From: Acinetobacter pragensis
Lineage (GTDB): Bacteria; Pseudomonadota; Gammaproteobacteria; Pseudomonadales; Moraxellaceae
DNA: 64,000 nt
Assembly: GCF_001605895.1 (NCBI RefSeq)
Contig: NZ_LUAW01000001.1
Location: forward strand, 91,793-155,792
Direction of reading: 5' to 3'
In this document: positions 29,458 through 38,695 of the stretch, piece by piece
Layout of the letters: every line of letters begins with the position of its first letter
Position numbering within the stretch: position 1 is the first letter of the stretch
Position numbers and translations under genes: made by a program
Notes under the pieces: generated by a model
Told to the model about the DNA's origin: nothing
What the model saw: only the letters and a program-made list of their open reading frames with translations
Database searches by the model: none

Positions 29458-30276
29458 ATGAAATTACATCCGGATGTTCAGTTTAAAACTCAATGTGAAA
29501 GCAATGCTTGGGAAAAATTAAAACAGTTTACTGATGCGCGCATTGCTTTGGGGCGCGTGGGAGGAAGTCTGCCGACACGGCCTGCTTTGGAATTTCAATT
29601 GGCGCATGCGCAGGCGAAAGACGCGGTGCTGAAAGCGCTGGATGTCGAAAGCATGATTAGGCAGCTGTCTGAATTTCAGATGAGCGTGCTGCAGATTGAA
29701 AGCTGCGCAGTTGACAAAGACCTGTATCTGAAGCGTCCTGATTTGGGGCGGGAGCTTTCAGAAGCCTCTCGGCAGCTGCTGAGCGACTATGCCCAGCAGC
29801 ATGATGAAGGCTATGACGTAGCAATAGTTGCCGGAGACGGCCTGTCTGCCCGTGCGATTGAAGACAATGCGCCGTATTTTATCCAGCAGCTGCATGACGC
29901 TTGCCTGACGCAGGGCTGGAGTGTTGCGCCCTTGGTGCTGGCGACTGGCAGCCGAGTGGCATTAGGGGATGAAACCGCCCAAATATTGCATGCCAAAATG
30001 CTGGTGATGCTGATTGGAGAGCGTCCGGGTCTAAGCTCACCTGACAGCATGGGGATTTATTTTACATGGCAGGCGCATAAAGGCTGCCATGATGCTATGC
30101 GCAACTGCATTTCTAATGTGCGTCCTGCAGGGCTATCGGTTACGGTAGCGATTCAGCGCCTGCTGGGGTTAATGAAAAAATCTGCGCAACTGGGACTGTC
30201 TGGCGTGCAGCTGAAAGATGAACATGAGATGACGGCACTCAGCGCTGAAGATACGCGTCCGAAGCGGCTATTTTAA
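29458..30276 (+). CDS. eutC: Ethanolamine ammonia-lyase small subunit
   Basis: Small subunit of 272 residues that forms much of the cobalamin-binding interface with EutB. Recognised by RVGGSLPTRPALEFQLAHAQ near residue 35, AIVAGDGLSARAIEDNAP and GERPGLSSPDSMGIYFTW. It starts 16 nt after the eutB stop. The product acetaldehyde must be handled by dehydrogenases encoded elsewhere. A gap of about 350 bases follows, without an obvious terminator. Confidence 0.96.
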   Translation: MKLHPDVQFKTQCESNAWEKLKQFTDARIALGRVGGSLPTRPALEFQLAHAQAKDAVLKALDVESMIRQLSEFQMSVLQIESCAVDKDLYLKRPDLGRELSEASRQLLSDYAQQHDEGYDVAIVAGDGLSARAIEDNAPYFIQQLHDACLTQGWSVAPLVLATGSRVALGDETAQILHAKMLVMLIGERPGLSSPDSMGIYFTWQAHKGCHDAMRNCISNVRPAGLSVTVAIQRLLGLMKKSAQLGLSGVQLKDEHEMTALSAEDTRPKRLF

Positions 30277-30632
30277 AACAGCCTGCAAATGCTGGATATA
30301 AAGACTATTTGACTTGACTGGATATCGGCGGTCTTTGAAAGCCTAATTTTCAATGCATGATGAAGGCCTCTATTGCGACGCGCGGCTTGCAGCCATGGTC
30401 ATCAGCAGTACATCGGCCTATACATAAACCGTCAAGTCCGTTCACCTGCATTGGACAGACCAAATGACGGCTTTGTGCGGACAGGATCTACAAGTATTTT
30501 TTAAGCTGCGGCTGAGCTTCAGTTTTTTTACAACTATTCACCATCCTGTAAAGCTTCTTCACATAATACGGTGACTGGAATTGATAGTATAAAAAAACAG
30601 CAGTAGATAACAATTATTTAGAGGGGAAAATT
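30277..30632. other. Gap after eutC with coding-like but ORF-poor stretch
   Basis: The segment about 30300-30500 is richer in GC than usual intergenic DNA here. On the minus strand it holds a 33-codon ORF (30451-30350), MQVNGLDGLCIGRCTADDHG..., with clustered cysteines but no Shine-Dalgarno. A short plus-strand frame overlaps it. It could be a gene relic or a dispersed repeat. The last 100 bases are AT-rich and should contain the promoter of the next gene. Confidence 0.35.
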
Positions 30633-30911
30633 ATGACGCATGATTTTAATAAACCGCCCCATACTTCGAGTTCGGAAGAAACCACTCAGAAGAAGCGCAT
30701 ACCGGTATATATATTGGTCTTGATAGGCATATTCTTTGTTGCGCTGATTATTTATATGTCGGCAGATATCAAGCCTACACCAAGCGATGCGCCTCCAGGA
30801 CATCCTAATCCAGAAGCACAGCCAGCCACTCCGAACAATACCGCTACAGCTACTGCGGGGGACGAAGCCGCTGCGGCAGACCGCAATACGGCAACTGCTT
30901 CAGATCATTGA
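30633..30911 (+). CDS. Small single-TM hypothetical protein, 92 aa
   Basis: A cytosolic polar N-terminus of about 22 residues is followed by one membrane helix at about 25-45 (VYILVLIGIFFVALIIYMSA) and a Pro/Ala/Thr-rich low-complexity tail that would be periplasmic. GAGGGG lies about 7 nt before the ATG. No family recognised. Alanine/threonine repeats (ATATAGDEAAAADR) suggest a disordered tail. It stands alone, ending in a terminator. Confidence 0.85.
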   Translation: MTHDFNKPPHTSSSEETTQKKRIPVYILVLIGIFFVALIIYMSADIKPTPSDAPPGHPNPEAQPATPNNTATATAGDEAAAADRNTATASDH

Positions 30912-30942
30912 TCATAGACAATTTAAACGCAAATCAAATGCC

Positions 30943-30972
30943 AAGCCTTAGCTATAAAGCTAGGGCTTTTTT
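30943..30972 (+). terminator. Terminator after the 92-aa gene
   Basis: Imperfect stem AAGCCTTAGCT (30943-30953) / AGCTAGGGCTT (30958-30968), followed by T6. Confidence 0.85.
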
Positions 30973-31177
30973 GCAATGGATTGTGCTCTTTTGTAGTAGT
31001 TCTGCATTTCAGTGTTGATTAAAAAATACCCAAAAACTAAGGTGGATTAATACGCTAAAAATCTTGGGCTGTGCAATAGATTACGAAATTCAGTCAAATA
31101 CTTGCTTAAAAATAGATGATGTCAAAAAGATTGAGATGAAGCGATAACGATGAAGTAATAACAATGAGGGCTTAAAA

Positions 31178-32908
31178 ATGAATGATTATCCTGGCGGTTC
31201 AGGACGATTTGATGCCATGTATTATTGGGATCAATTTCATCCTATTCTGAGTGCGGTCGCAATTCTTTTTATCGGCTGGATTGTGGCCTTGCTGATTGCA
31301 GGCGGTATGAAGAAAGTGCTTGAAAAACTGGGCACAAATCAAAAGCTTTCAAGTGCTACGGGGCACAGATCCAATATTGAAAATATTGTTTCCCGAATTG
31401 TATTTTGGATCATTTTAATTATTGCGGTCATTGGCGCATTAAATGTGCTGAACTTAACCAGTGTCAGCGGACCATTCAGCAATATGATTCAGCAATTCCT
31501 GCTGTTTATTCCACAGCTGCTGGCTGCGGCTGCCGTGGGCTTTATTGGCTGGATTATTGCCAATTTGGTGAAAGTCGGTTCGCAAAAGCTGCTGAATAAA
31601 ACCCAGCTGGATGAAAAGCTCAGTTCAGAAGTGGGTGTCAGTCCCATTAGTGAAAATATCAGTGAAATTGCATATTGGCTGATTTTGCTGCTGTTTTTGC
31701 CGATTGTGCTGTCTATTTTAGGGCTGAATGGCTTGCTCTATCCGGTACAGAATATGGTCAATGAGGCTGTGCTGTACTTGCCGAACATTTTTATTGCAGG
31801 GGTGATAGTTTTTGTCGGCTATATTTTGGCAAAAATTGTCCGGGGTATTATAGAAGGGCTGGTTCGCAGCTTGAATCTGCAGTCGCAGGCTGAAAAAATC
31901 GGCTTATTCAAGAATTCTAATTTACCGCATTTATTAGGTTCGTTTGTTTTCGCGGTCGTCATTATTACTGCATTAATTGTGGCATTTGAAGCGCTTGGCA
32001 TCGAGGCCATTTCACAGCCGGCAACCGCCATGCTGCATGAAATCATGTTTGCAATTCCTAACATTATCGCCGCAGGTTTAATCTTAGTCTTGGCGTATGT
32101 CGTTTCGCGCTTTGTTGCAAAGCTGGTCACGGAGGTAGTGGCCGGAACTGGCATAGACCGCGTTCCTGAAAAATTGGATGTACAGCGGTTTTTAGGTGCA
32201 ACCAAACTGTCCGATGTGGTTGGCTATTTGATTGTTTTCTTTACCATGCTGTTTGCCGTCTCCGAAGCGGCCAACCGTTTGGGCTTTGAGCAAATCAGCG
32301 GCCTGATTGCCATGTTCATTCAATTTGGCGCCAATATTTTGCTGGGTGCAGTCATTTTGGTCATTGGCTTCTGGCTGGCGAATATTGTGGCCAATGTGGT
32401 GCAGCGCGGCGAATACAACAGTTCTCGCTGGCTGGGCAATTTAGTGCGTGTCCTGATTATGGGCTTGGTTGTCGCTATGGGCTTGCGTGCCATGGGCATT
32501 GCAGATTCTATCGTGAACTTGGCTTTTGGATTGACGCTGGGTGCGGTCGCGGTCGCTTTTGCCTTAGCTTTTGGTTTAGGCGGGCGCCAGCCGGCAGAGC
32601 GAGTGCTGACCGACTTGATCGATAAGGCCAAAAAAGAAGGCAATCAGCCAAATCCAGTTAAAGATCAGGCGCGTGCCTGCGGGTTCGGAACCTCTGCTTC
32701 ATCTGCAACGGCTCAGTCTAAATCGCTTGATGACGGCTATACTGTTCAGCATCAGGAAGCGCCGGGTGTGGTGGAAAAAGAAACTGCAACACCGGATCAA
32801 TTGGATGTCGATCCGGCAACGCAGCCGCTCAATAACCCTTTCGGCTCGACCGGTGAAAAAGAAGAGGGGATTGATACGCATACCCCATCTAAAAATGACC
32901 CCGAATAA
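31178..32908 (+). CDS. Mechanosensitive channel-like membrane protein, CmpX type, 576 aa
   Basis: Integral membrane protein with repeated conserved-TM-helix units of the form LLAAAAVGFIGWIIANLVKV and IFIAGVIVFVGYILAKIVRG, seen four to five times between residues 20 and 420. A final hydrophobic Gly/Ala-rich segment (FGLTLGAVAVAFALAFGLGG near 455-475) resembles the MscS pore helix. The C-terminal 90 residues are polar and probably disordered. The layout matches CmpX-like proteins of Pseudomonas, linked to osmotic and envelope stress. Function here is inferred from this architecture. Confidence 0.85.
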   Translation: MNDYPGGSGRFDAMYYWDQFHPILSAVAILFIGWIVALLIAGGMKKVLEKLGTNQKLSSATGHRSNIENIVSRIVFWIILIIAVIGALNVLNLTSVSGPFSNMIQQFLLFIPQLLAAAAVGFIGWIIANLVKVGSQKLLNKTQLDEKLSSEVGVSPISENISEIAYWLILLLFLPIVLSILGLNGLLYPVQNMVNEAVLYLPNIFIAGVIVFVGYILAKIVRGIIEGLVRSLNLQSQAEKIGLFKNSNLPHLLGSFVFAVVIITALIVAFEALGIEAISQPATAMLHEIMFAIPNIIAAGLILVLAYVVSRFVAKLVTEVVAGTGIDRVPEKLDVQRFLGATKLSDVVGYLIVFFTMLFAVSEAANRLGFEQISGLIAMFIQFGANILLGAVILVIGFWLANIVANVVQRGEYNSSRWLGNLVRVLIMGLVVAMGLRAMGIADSIVNLAFGLTLGAVAVAFALAFGLGGRQPAERVLTDLIDKAKKEGNQPNPVKDQARACGFGTSASSATAQSKSLDDGYTVQHQEAPGVVEKETATPDQLDVDPATQPLNNPFGSTGEKEEGIDTHTPSKNDPE

Positions 32909-32926
32909 CCTGTTCAATACATAATG

Positions 32927-32954
32927 AATCGGTCACTGTAATCAGTGGCCGATT
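32927..32954 (+). other. 12-bp hairpin between channel gene and a small gene
   Basis: Arms 32927-32938 (AATCGGTCACTG) and 32943-32954 (CAGTGGCCGATT) pair over 12 bases with a single U-G wobble and a 4-base loop. No T-run follows, so full termination is unlikely. It may stabilise the upstream mRNA or attenuate the 55-aa gene that starts 23 nt later. Confidence 0.6.
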
Positions 32955-32976
32955 GCTGATTTTAAAGAGGTGAAAC

Positions 32977-33144
32977 ATGTCAAAGAAAGCGCCAAATAAA
33001 GTACTTGCTCCGATCGTTATTGCGGGGATTACCATTGGTTTTTTAGCCAGCGCCTATAAGTTCATTTTTGCAGCCAAACAGCGCACTGAAATAGAGCATG
33101 AGGATTCGATGATTGAAAAAAATGATCATGAATCAGAAAAATAG
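32977..33144 (+). CDS. Small single-TM protein, 55 aa
   Basis: ATG 32977 preceded by AAAGAGG at about 6 nt. Translation gives a basic N-terminus MSKKAPNK, one membrane helix at about 9-31 (LAPIVIAGITIGFLASAYKF) and an acidic tail. It likely follows the channel gene in the same transcript. No family recognised. Good ribosome binding site, membrane helix with a positive-inside end and context support a real gene. Confidence 0.72.
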   Translation: MSKKAPNKVLAPIVIAGITIGFLASAYKFIFAAKQRTEIEHEDSMIEKNDHESEK

Positions 33145-33298
33145 TGTTTGAAAATTAGACTTTTTTTGGTATTTTTATACTCATAACTTAGTGAATTTCA
33201 TAATAATATTAATGGAATATAGCTGTTTAACTGTAATTGGGCAGTAATATTGCTGTTCTATAATTGGTCAAGGAATGACAGGAATGAGGGTAATTAAA

Positions 33299-33448
33299 AT
33301 GCTAAATAAAATTATGTCGGTAATGCAATTCAACGCACAGGTTCCAGCGCCGCATATTGCGGCTGCAGTGGCGAAAATGGAGCAGGCGGAAAACCGTTTG
33401 GCTGGTGCTAAAGGAATCACATTATTTCAAACTGATTATCTGGAATAA
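33299..33448 (+). CDS. Small hypothetical protein, 49 aa
   Basis: ATG 33299, stop 33446-33448. GAGGG lies about 8-9 nt upstream. The peptide starts MLNKIMSVMQFNAQVPAP, continues with a helical segment rich in Ala, Gln and Glu, and ends TLFQTDYLE. No membrane helix. A strong terminator follows 40 bases later, which supports a transcription unit of its own. Unknown function. Confidence 0.6.
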   Translation: MLNKIMSVMQFNAQVPAPHIAAAVAKMEQAENRLAGAKGITLFQTDYLE

Positions 33449-33487
33449 CATGTAAAGCAATACAGCGCATCTAAAAAATGCAGAATT

Positions 33488-33520
33488 AAAAAGCGATTGA
33501 AATGATTTCAATCGCTTTTT
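33488..33520. terminator. Terminator after the 49-aa gene
   Basis: Perfect stem GCGATTGAAA (33493-33502) / TTTCAATCGC (33506-33515), 3-base loop, A5 before and T5 after. Confidence 0.92.
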
Positions 33521-33600
33521 AATTTTCAGCCCTTTCCTATCTTATTTAAACCAGCAGCGTAAATAAAATGGGGGGGAACAATCCGTTTGTCTGGGCTGCA

Positions 33601-34800
33601 TCAGACGTATTCAGAGGCGGCATGCGCAGACGACCAAGCCCATTGGAAGTTGAAGCCGCCTAAATGTCCTGAAACATCTAAAATTTCACCGATAAAGAAC
33701 AGGCCTTTCTGCTTTTTGCTTTCCATAGTTTTTGAGGAGACTTCTGCAGTATCAACTCCGCCTAAAGTTACTTCTGCGGTACGGTAGCCTTCTGTACCGG
33801 AAGGTTTTACCTCAAAGGCAGACAGCCGCTGTGCCGTTTTTTCTAGCTTTTCATCACTGATGTTGCCAATGGCGGTATCGGCGCTGTCCGGCCAAATCAG
33901 GTTTTGCAGCTCAAGCACGACACTTTTCGGCAAATGCTCACTCAGCAAGGTCCGTAGCAAAACTTTAGGCTGGCTCTGTTTTTTTGTTTTGAAAAAGTCT
34001 AGCAGATCGATACTGGGCAAAAAGTCAATTTTAAAACTCTGTCCTGCATCCCAATAGTTGGATAGCTGCAGTGAGCTTGGGCCGCTGAGGCCGCGGTGTG
34101 TGAACAGCAGCGCTTCGGTAAAACTGTTCAGCGCATTTGAAAGCGTTGCCTCTACGGCATTGCCGCTTAAACGGGTTGTCACTTCCTTGAAACTGTCCGA
34201 GAAGGTAAATGGCACAAGCCCCGCGCGGGTTGCGTATATATGATGGCCAAACTGTTTGGCAATATCATAGCCAATAGCTGAGCCGCCTAAAGTAGGAATA
34301 GACAATCCGCCGGAAGCAATCACGACTGACTCAGCTTCAAAATATCCTAGGGATGACGCAACTTGAAATCCTTGATCATTCAGGGCAGTGACGGCTTTGA
34401 CTTCGCAGCTGGTTTTAATGTCTACTAAACCTGTTTTGTCACATTCTGCCAATAGCATGGATAAAATTTCTTTTGCACCATTTAAGGTAAACAGCTGTCC
34501 ATGCCTGCGCTCTTGGTAAGCAATGCCGTAGTCACAGACCATGCCGATGAAGTCCCAATTGGTATAGCGCGACAAGGCTGAAATCACAAAATGCGGATTA
34601 TGCGAAATAAAATTTTCAGGTTCGACATACAGGTTGGTAAAGTTGCATTTTCCGCCGCCGGACATCAGAATTTTTTTGCCGACTTTGTTGGCTTTTTCAA
34701 CTACCAGCACTTTGCGTCCGCGCTGCGCCGCTTTGTAGGCCAGCATCAAGCCAGATGCACCTGCGCCTATAACTACGACATCGTACAGATTTTTTGACAT
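33601..34800 (-). CDS. NAD(P)/FAD-dependent oxidoreductase, HI0933/BaiN family
   Basis: Flavoprotein of 399 residues. The N-terminal Rossmann FAD motif VVVIGAGASGLMLAYKAA is at about residues 8-25. The family sequence KVGKKILMSGGGKCNFTN follows near 42, and the C-terminal segment has TLGGVDTAEVSSKTMES and GLFFIGEILDVSGHLGGFNFQWAW, typical of HI0933-like proteins. Substrate not known for most members. The start is ATG 34800; the open frame begins at a TTG 6 bases earlier. The gene stands alone on the minus strand. Confidence 0.92.
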   Translation of the reverse strand: MSKNLYDVVVIGAGASGLMLAYKAAQRGRKVLVVEKANKVGKKILMSGGGKCNFTNLYVEPENFISHNPHFVISALSRYTNWDFIGMVCDYGIAYQERRHGQLFTLNGAKEILSMLLAECDKTGLVDIKTSCEVKAVTALNDQGFQVASSLGYFEAESVVIASGGLSIPTLGGSAIGYDIAKQFGHHIYATRAGLVPFTFSDSFKEVTTRLSGNAVEATLSNALNSFTEALLFTHRGLSGPSSLQLSNYWDAGQSFKIDFLPSIDLLDFFKTKKQSQPKVLLRTLLSEHLPKSVVLELQNLIWPDSADTAIGNISDEKLEKTAQRLSAFEVKPSGTEGYRTAEVTLGGVDTAEVSSKTMESKKQKGLFFIGEILDVSGHLGGFNFQWAWSSAHAASEYV

Positions 34801-34882
34801 GAGCAAGCCTGCGGGAGAATGAAAAGACGCGGATTATACCCTGTTTCGGCTTAATTTTCAGTGAAAGCCAAAGGCGGTATTT

Positions 34883-35761
34883 TCAGAGGTGCGGCAATGC
34901 TTGAATTCTTCCCTGCAGGCCGCCAGTGTGCAGAATGAGAACCCGCTGATGTGCGGCAATTTCACTGCGCAGGATCATTTGCTCAATGCCGAAGAACATT
35001 TTAGCGGTATAAACCTGCTCTAACGGGATGCCGTGCAGCCTTTCAAACTGCTGAATGAACTGCATCAGTTCGGCTGTGGTTTTGGCATAGCCGCCGTGAC
35101 AGAATTCATCGGTGATGCGCCAATTGCGCCGCTGCGTCCACTGCTGTATTTCCTGCGAGAGAAAATCTCCCTTGAGGGCGGAAAAGCCTAAAATATGCTG
35201 ATGTTCGGCGCTGGCTTCAATTAATCCGGTCAGGGTGCCGCCAGTGCCTGCAGCGCAGCAAATCAGGTCAAAATTTTCTAAATCCGCTGGGCTGAGAATT
35301 TCTGTACAGCCTTGAATGGCCAGTCTATTGGTGCCGCCTTCGGGAATGATGAAACTCTCTGGAAATTCAGCCCTGAGCTGTGCAAGAAAGCCGGCAGATT
35401 GCTTTTGCCGGTATTGTTCTCGGCTGACAAAATGCAGCTGCATGCCGAATTTCTGCGCCGTCCTGAGCGTTGAGTTGAGAGGGCGGCTGGCCAATTCTTC
35501 ACCGCGGATCACTCCAATGCTTTTGAAGCCATGCAGATGCGAAGCGTAGGCTGTGGCGGCAATATGGTTGGAGTAGGCGCCGCCAAAGGTCAGGATTTGA
35601 TTAAAACCGTTACGCTGCGCTTCTTTAAAATTGTATTTCAGTTTGAAAAATTTATTGCCGGAAATTTGCGGATGCACCAAATCCAAACGCTTGACCGTCA
35701 GCGTCATGCCATGCATCTGCAAGGTCTGATTGGGTACCGCATGGGCAATGGCATCAAACAT
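34883..35761 (-). CDS. PLP-dependent enzyme, ACC deaminase/D-cysteine desulfhydrase family
   Basis: Fold type II PLP enzyme of 292 residues. The PLP lysine is in SGNKFFKLKYN near residue 36, the phosphate-binding region is TFGGAYSNHIAATA, and a glycine loop CCAAGTGGTLTGL follows. Family members deaminate 1-aminocyclopropane-1-carboxylate or desulfurate D-cysteine; the sequence alone does not decide. The frame opens at TTG 35785, but a TACAAT -10 box at 35804-35799 leaves too little leader for it, so ATG 35761 is chosen. It follows the efflux operon but appears to have its own promoter. Confidence 0.85.
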   Translation of the reverse strand: MFDAIAHAVPNQTLQMHGMTLTVKRLDLVHPQISGNKFFKLKYNFKEAQRNGFNQILTFGGAYSNHIAATAYASHLHGFKSIGVIRGEELASRPLNSTLRTAQKFGMQLHFVSREQYRQKQSAGFLAQLRAEFPESFIIPEGGTNRLAIQGCTEILSPADLENFDLICCAAGTGGTLTGLIEASAEHQHILGFSALKGDFLSQEIQQWTQRRNWRITDEFCHGGYAKTTAELMQFIQQFERLHGIPLEQVYTAKMFFGIEQMILRSEIAAHQRVLILHTGGLQGRIQALPHL

Positions 35762-35836
35762 AAGTACGCGAATTGGATCAGGCAAAGGAATCGCCTGTAT
35801 TGTAGCGGATTCCTGCAGACGAAGGGGATAGGTGCA

Positions 35837-36949
35837 TTAATGGGCAGAGTCCGTATCTACCGACGCCACCACAGACATGCCGGGACGCAGGCGTTCAAAG
35901 CCTTTTTGATTCGGGTCAATGGCGATGCGCACAGCAATGCGCTGCACCACTTTCGTAAAGTTGCCCGTCGTATTGTCAGTTTTCAGTACGCTGAATTCAG
36001 AACCTGCCGCTGGGGAAATCCGCTCGACTTTACCGCTGAACTGCTGATGATTCATCGCATCCACAGTAAACCATGCCTTTTGGCCAATCTGCATATTGGA
36101 AATTTGAGTTTCTTTGAAATTGGCGTTAACCCAGCGCTGCTGAGGAATCAAGTACATCAGCTGCGTGCCTGCAGACACATATTGCCCAACGCGCGGACTT
36201 ACTTCGCCCAGTTGGCCGTCCAGCGGCGCAACAATCACGCTGTAGTCTTTTGTTGTGACGGCTTGATCAAATTGCGCTTTGGCGTTGGTCACTTGCGCTG
36301 TTAATCCGGTTTGCGCCACTTCCGCTGTTTTTAAGGCTTCCATAGCCACTTGAATATTGGCATCGGCCTGATGGACAAGAGCCAAATTGTTTTTGACATC
36401 TGCACGGGCTTGATCCTGCTCAGTTTTAGACGCTGCACCGCTGTTGCCCAATTGCGCATAGCGCTGCAGCTGATTGACTGAGAGTTCATAAGCCGCTTGC
36501 GCCTGATCAGCTTTGGCTTGGGCCGCCGCAATATCGGCTTTACGCTGCTGAATGGCTTGGCTTTGGTTTGCGAGGCTGTTTTTTGCCTGTTCTACGCCGG
36601 ATTCAGCTTGTGTAACTTTCTGATCATAGGTGGTGGTGTCTATGTGCATTAAAGGCTGGCCTTTTTTCACCGTTTCAAAATCAGTGACCAGCACATCCTT
36701 TACATATCCGTTGATTTGTGACGAGAGAATGGTGGTCGTTCCTTTCACATAGCTGTTTTCTGTAGACTCGACTGCAGAGTGGAAGGGGCCGATTTTCCAT
36801 GCCCATAAAATTAAGCTGATGCCCGCCAGCAAGACAAAGAACATCAGCACCAAAATACGCTTATTGGTGGGAATCAGCTTGCTTGATGGCTGTGGAGCCG
36901 CGGCGGGTGCTGAAACTGTATTCTCTGCCGGCTTTTCTTGTTCTGACAT
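35837..36949 (-). CDS. HlyD-family periplasmic adaptor, EmrA-type
   Basis: Membrane-fusion protein of 370 residues for a tripartite drug pump. One inner-membrane helix is at about 31-51 (ILVLMFFVLLAGISLILWAW). The biotinyl-lipoyl halves lie around YVKGTTTILSSQINGYVKDV and VIVAPLDGQLGEV. Between them is a long coiled-coil hairpin rich in Gln and Ala (about 95-190). It lies downstream of the DHA2 transporter gene, the reverse of the E. coli emrAB order. Regulated by the TetR protein of the same operon by inference. Confidence 0.93.
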   Translation of the reverse strand: MSEQEKPAENTVSAPAAAPQPSSKLIPTNKRILVLMFFVLLAGISLILWAWKIGPFHSAVESTENSYVKGTTTILSSQINGYVKDVLVTDFETVKKGQPLMHIDTTTYDQKVTQAESGVEQAKNSLANQSQAIQQRKADIAAAQAKADQAQAAYELSVNQLQRYAQLGNSGAASKTEQDQARADVKNNLALVHQADANIQVAMEALKTAEVAQTGLTAQVTNAKAQFDQAVTTKDYSVIVAPLDGQLGEVSPRVGQYVSAGTQLMYLIPQQRWVNANFKETQISNMQIGQKAWFTVDAMNHQQFSGKVERISPAAGSEFSVLKTDNTTGNFTKVVQRIAVRIAIDPNQKGFERLRPGMSVVASVDTDSAH

Positions 36950-37033
36950 GGGTTTCTCTATCTCTAATCTAACGGTCTTAATGTGGTTTTGAAAGCATTT
37001 GGGTTGGATGTTTGAACACTGCGGGTTTAGAGG

Positions 37034-38686
37034 CTAACTGGAATTGGGCAGCAGGCTTTGCTTATAGCTGCGGTACCGGTTAATGCCGATAACAAACAGG
37101 CCCCAGAACAGCAAGACCACGGCAAAAAGCTGGTTGAGGAAAATCACATCGTTATACGCGCGGACTTGCGCTTCTTTGGTGACGGTTTGATTTAAAGTGC
37201 GCAGCGCTTGGTTTTGCTCAAGAGCAGGGTCAAGCGTATATTTTTGACTGTTTTGCGCATAGATTTGCAGACGCTGCGCCACTTGCGGGCTAGTATTGGG
37301 CAGATCTGCAAAAATTTCCGCTTGATAATGCTGGGTGCGCATTTGCTGGTAAGTCGAAAAAAAAGAAGAGCCCATTAATCCGCCAAAAGTTTGACTGGCA
37401 GAAAACAGCACAATAAAGGTCACCATATGGTTTGGGCCGCGCTGCAGCGCATTAATAATGCCGGTCAGCAGCAGCGGGCCAATAAACATGCCGCTGGCAA
37501 AGCCGACTAAAAATTGGCTGCGGTAAAAATTCTCGGGACGTACGTCACTGGTCAGGTGATGGTCCAGCGCGCAGGCAATAAAAATCAAGGCCACTGCGCC
37601 CAGCAAATGCCATATGGCTTTTTCTCGGGAAAAGGTCAGGGCGCTGAAAATGGTGCCGCTGAGAATGCCGAAAAAAATCACCAGATAAAAGTTTACAAAC
37701 TGATCTGGGCCCATGCCCATGGTTTTTAAAAAATTCACGGCCGCGTAGCTTTGTTCGGACATCACAAAGCGGATTGCGAAAGCGCCTAAAATAAAACGCA
37801 CAGTCGATGATGTGCCGAGCCAGCGGGTGATAATCAGCGGATTGACCCGGTAATGCTCATAGGTCAGTCCCACGGTAATTAAAATCAGCGCGCCAATCAG
37901 CAGATAGGCCAGCCAGTCGGCGTTCAGCCACCACTGGATAGGGCCTTGGGTAAAGACAATGCATAAGAATGCAAAGCCGGTCGCCAGCAGGATGAAGGTG
38001 AAAATATCTTGAAACTCAAAGACATCAATACGCAGGCTGCGCGGCAGCTTTAAGGAAACCACCATCGCCAGACAGCACAGCGCCAGCCCCAGTTCAAAGG
38101 TATACAGAAGCGCCCAGTCATTCACATCAACCAAATAAGGCGACATGATCCACGCCAACGGAATGCCTAATTGCTGGACGCCTAAAGCCAAATACAGGCC
38201 CCGTCCGAAATTGGCCCGGCTGAAGGCCTGCATAATGTAATACATGCCTAGAGAGCTGAGCGGTGCAGCCACTAAACCGCTCACAATGCGGACAAAGACC
38301 GCCATTTCAAAGGTATGAACATAAAGGTGCAAAATCAGCACGCTAATGAACATGACTAGGCCGATTTCGGAAAATAGCCGCAGCCCATACTGCTGCCGCG
38401 CCTTAAATAAAATTAAGTTTGAGCTGACATTCGCCATGACATAGGCTGCTGGAATCCATGCGGCTTCTGACGGGGTCAAGCCATATTCACCTTGAATCAA
38501 GGGTAAATTCGCCGTGATGAAACCGTTGCTGAGGCTGCCGGAAATGGCGACAAACAGGCCAATGAAAAAATACAGCAAGCGTTTATAGGTGGGGTGCGCA
38601 ATGGCTGCCGGAGAGCCCGGCAAAGTCGGTTTTTCTTCTGGCGTCCAGTCTGGAGCAGGTTCCAGTAAACGAGGCTGTTTATCCAT
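37034..38686 (-). CDS. DHA2-family MFS drug transporter, EmrB-type
   Basis: Major facilitator antiporter of 550 residues with about 14 membrane helices. The N-terminal region ISGSLSNGFITANLPLIQGE and the loop GLTPSEAAWIPAAYVMANVSS match DHA2 exporters. It lacks some features of classic EmrB and is closer to large inner-membrane pumps paired with HlyD adaptors. The gene sits between tetR (10-base gap) and the adaptor gene (84-base gap). Substrate unknown. Confidence 0.92.
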   Translation of the reverse strand: MDKQPRLLEPAPDWTPEEKPTLPGSPAAIAHPTYKRLLYFFIGLFVAISGSLSNGFITANLPLIQGEYGLTPSEAAWIPAAYVMANVSSNLILFKARQQYGLRLFSEIGLVMFISVLILHLYVHTFEMAVFVRIVSGLVAAPLSSLGMYYIMQAFSRANFGRGLYLALGVQQLGIPLAWIMSPYLVDVNDWALLYTFELGLALCCLAMVVSLKLPRSLRIDVFEFQDIFTFILLATGFAFLCIVFTQGPIQWWLNADWLAYLLIGALILITVGLTYEHYRVNPLIITRWLGTSSTVRFILGAFAIRFVMSEQSYAAVNFLKTMGMGPDQFVNFYLVIFFGILSGTIFSALTFSREKAIWHLLGAVALIFIACALDHHLTSDVRPENFYRSQFLVGFASGMFIGPLLLTGIINALQRGPNHMVTFIVLFSASQTFGGLMGSSFFSTYQQMRTQHYQAEIFADLPNTSPQVAQRLQIYAQNSQKYTLDPALEQNQALRTLNQTVTKEAQVRAYNDVIFLNQLFAVVLLFWGLFVIGINRYRSYKQSLLPNSS

Positions 38687-38695
38687 AAACTGCAG

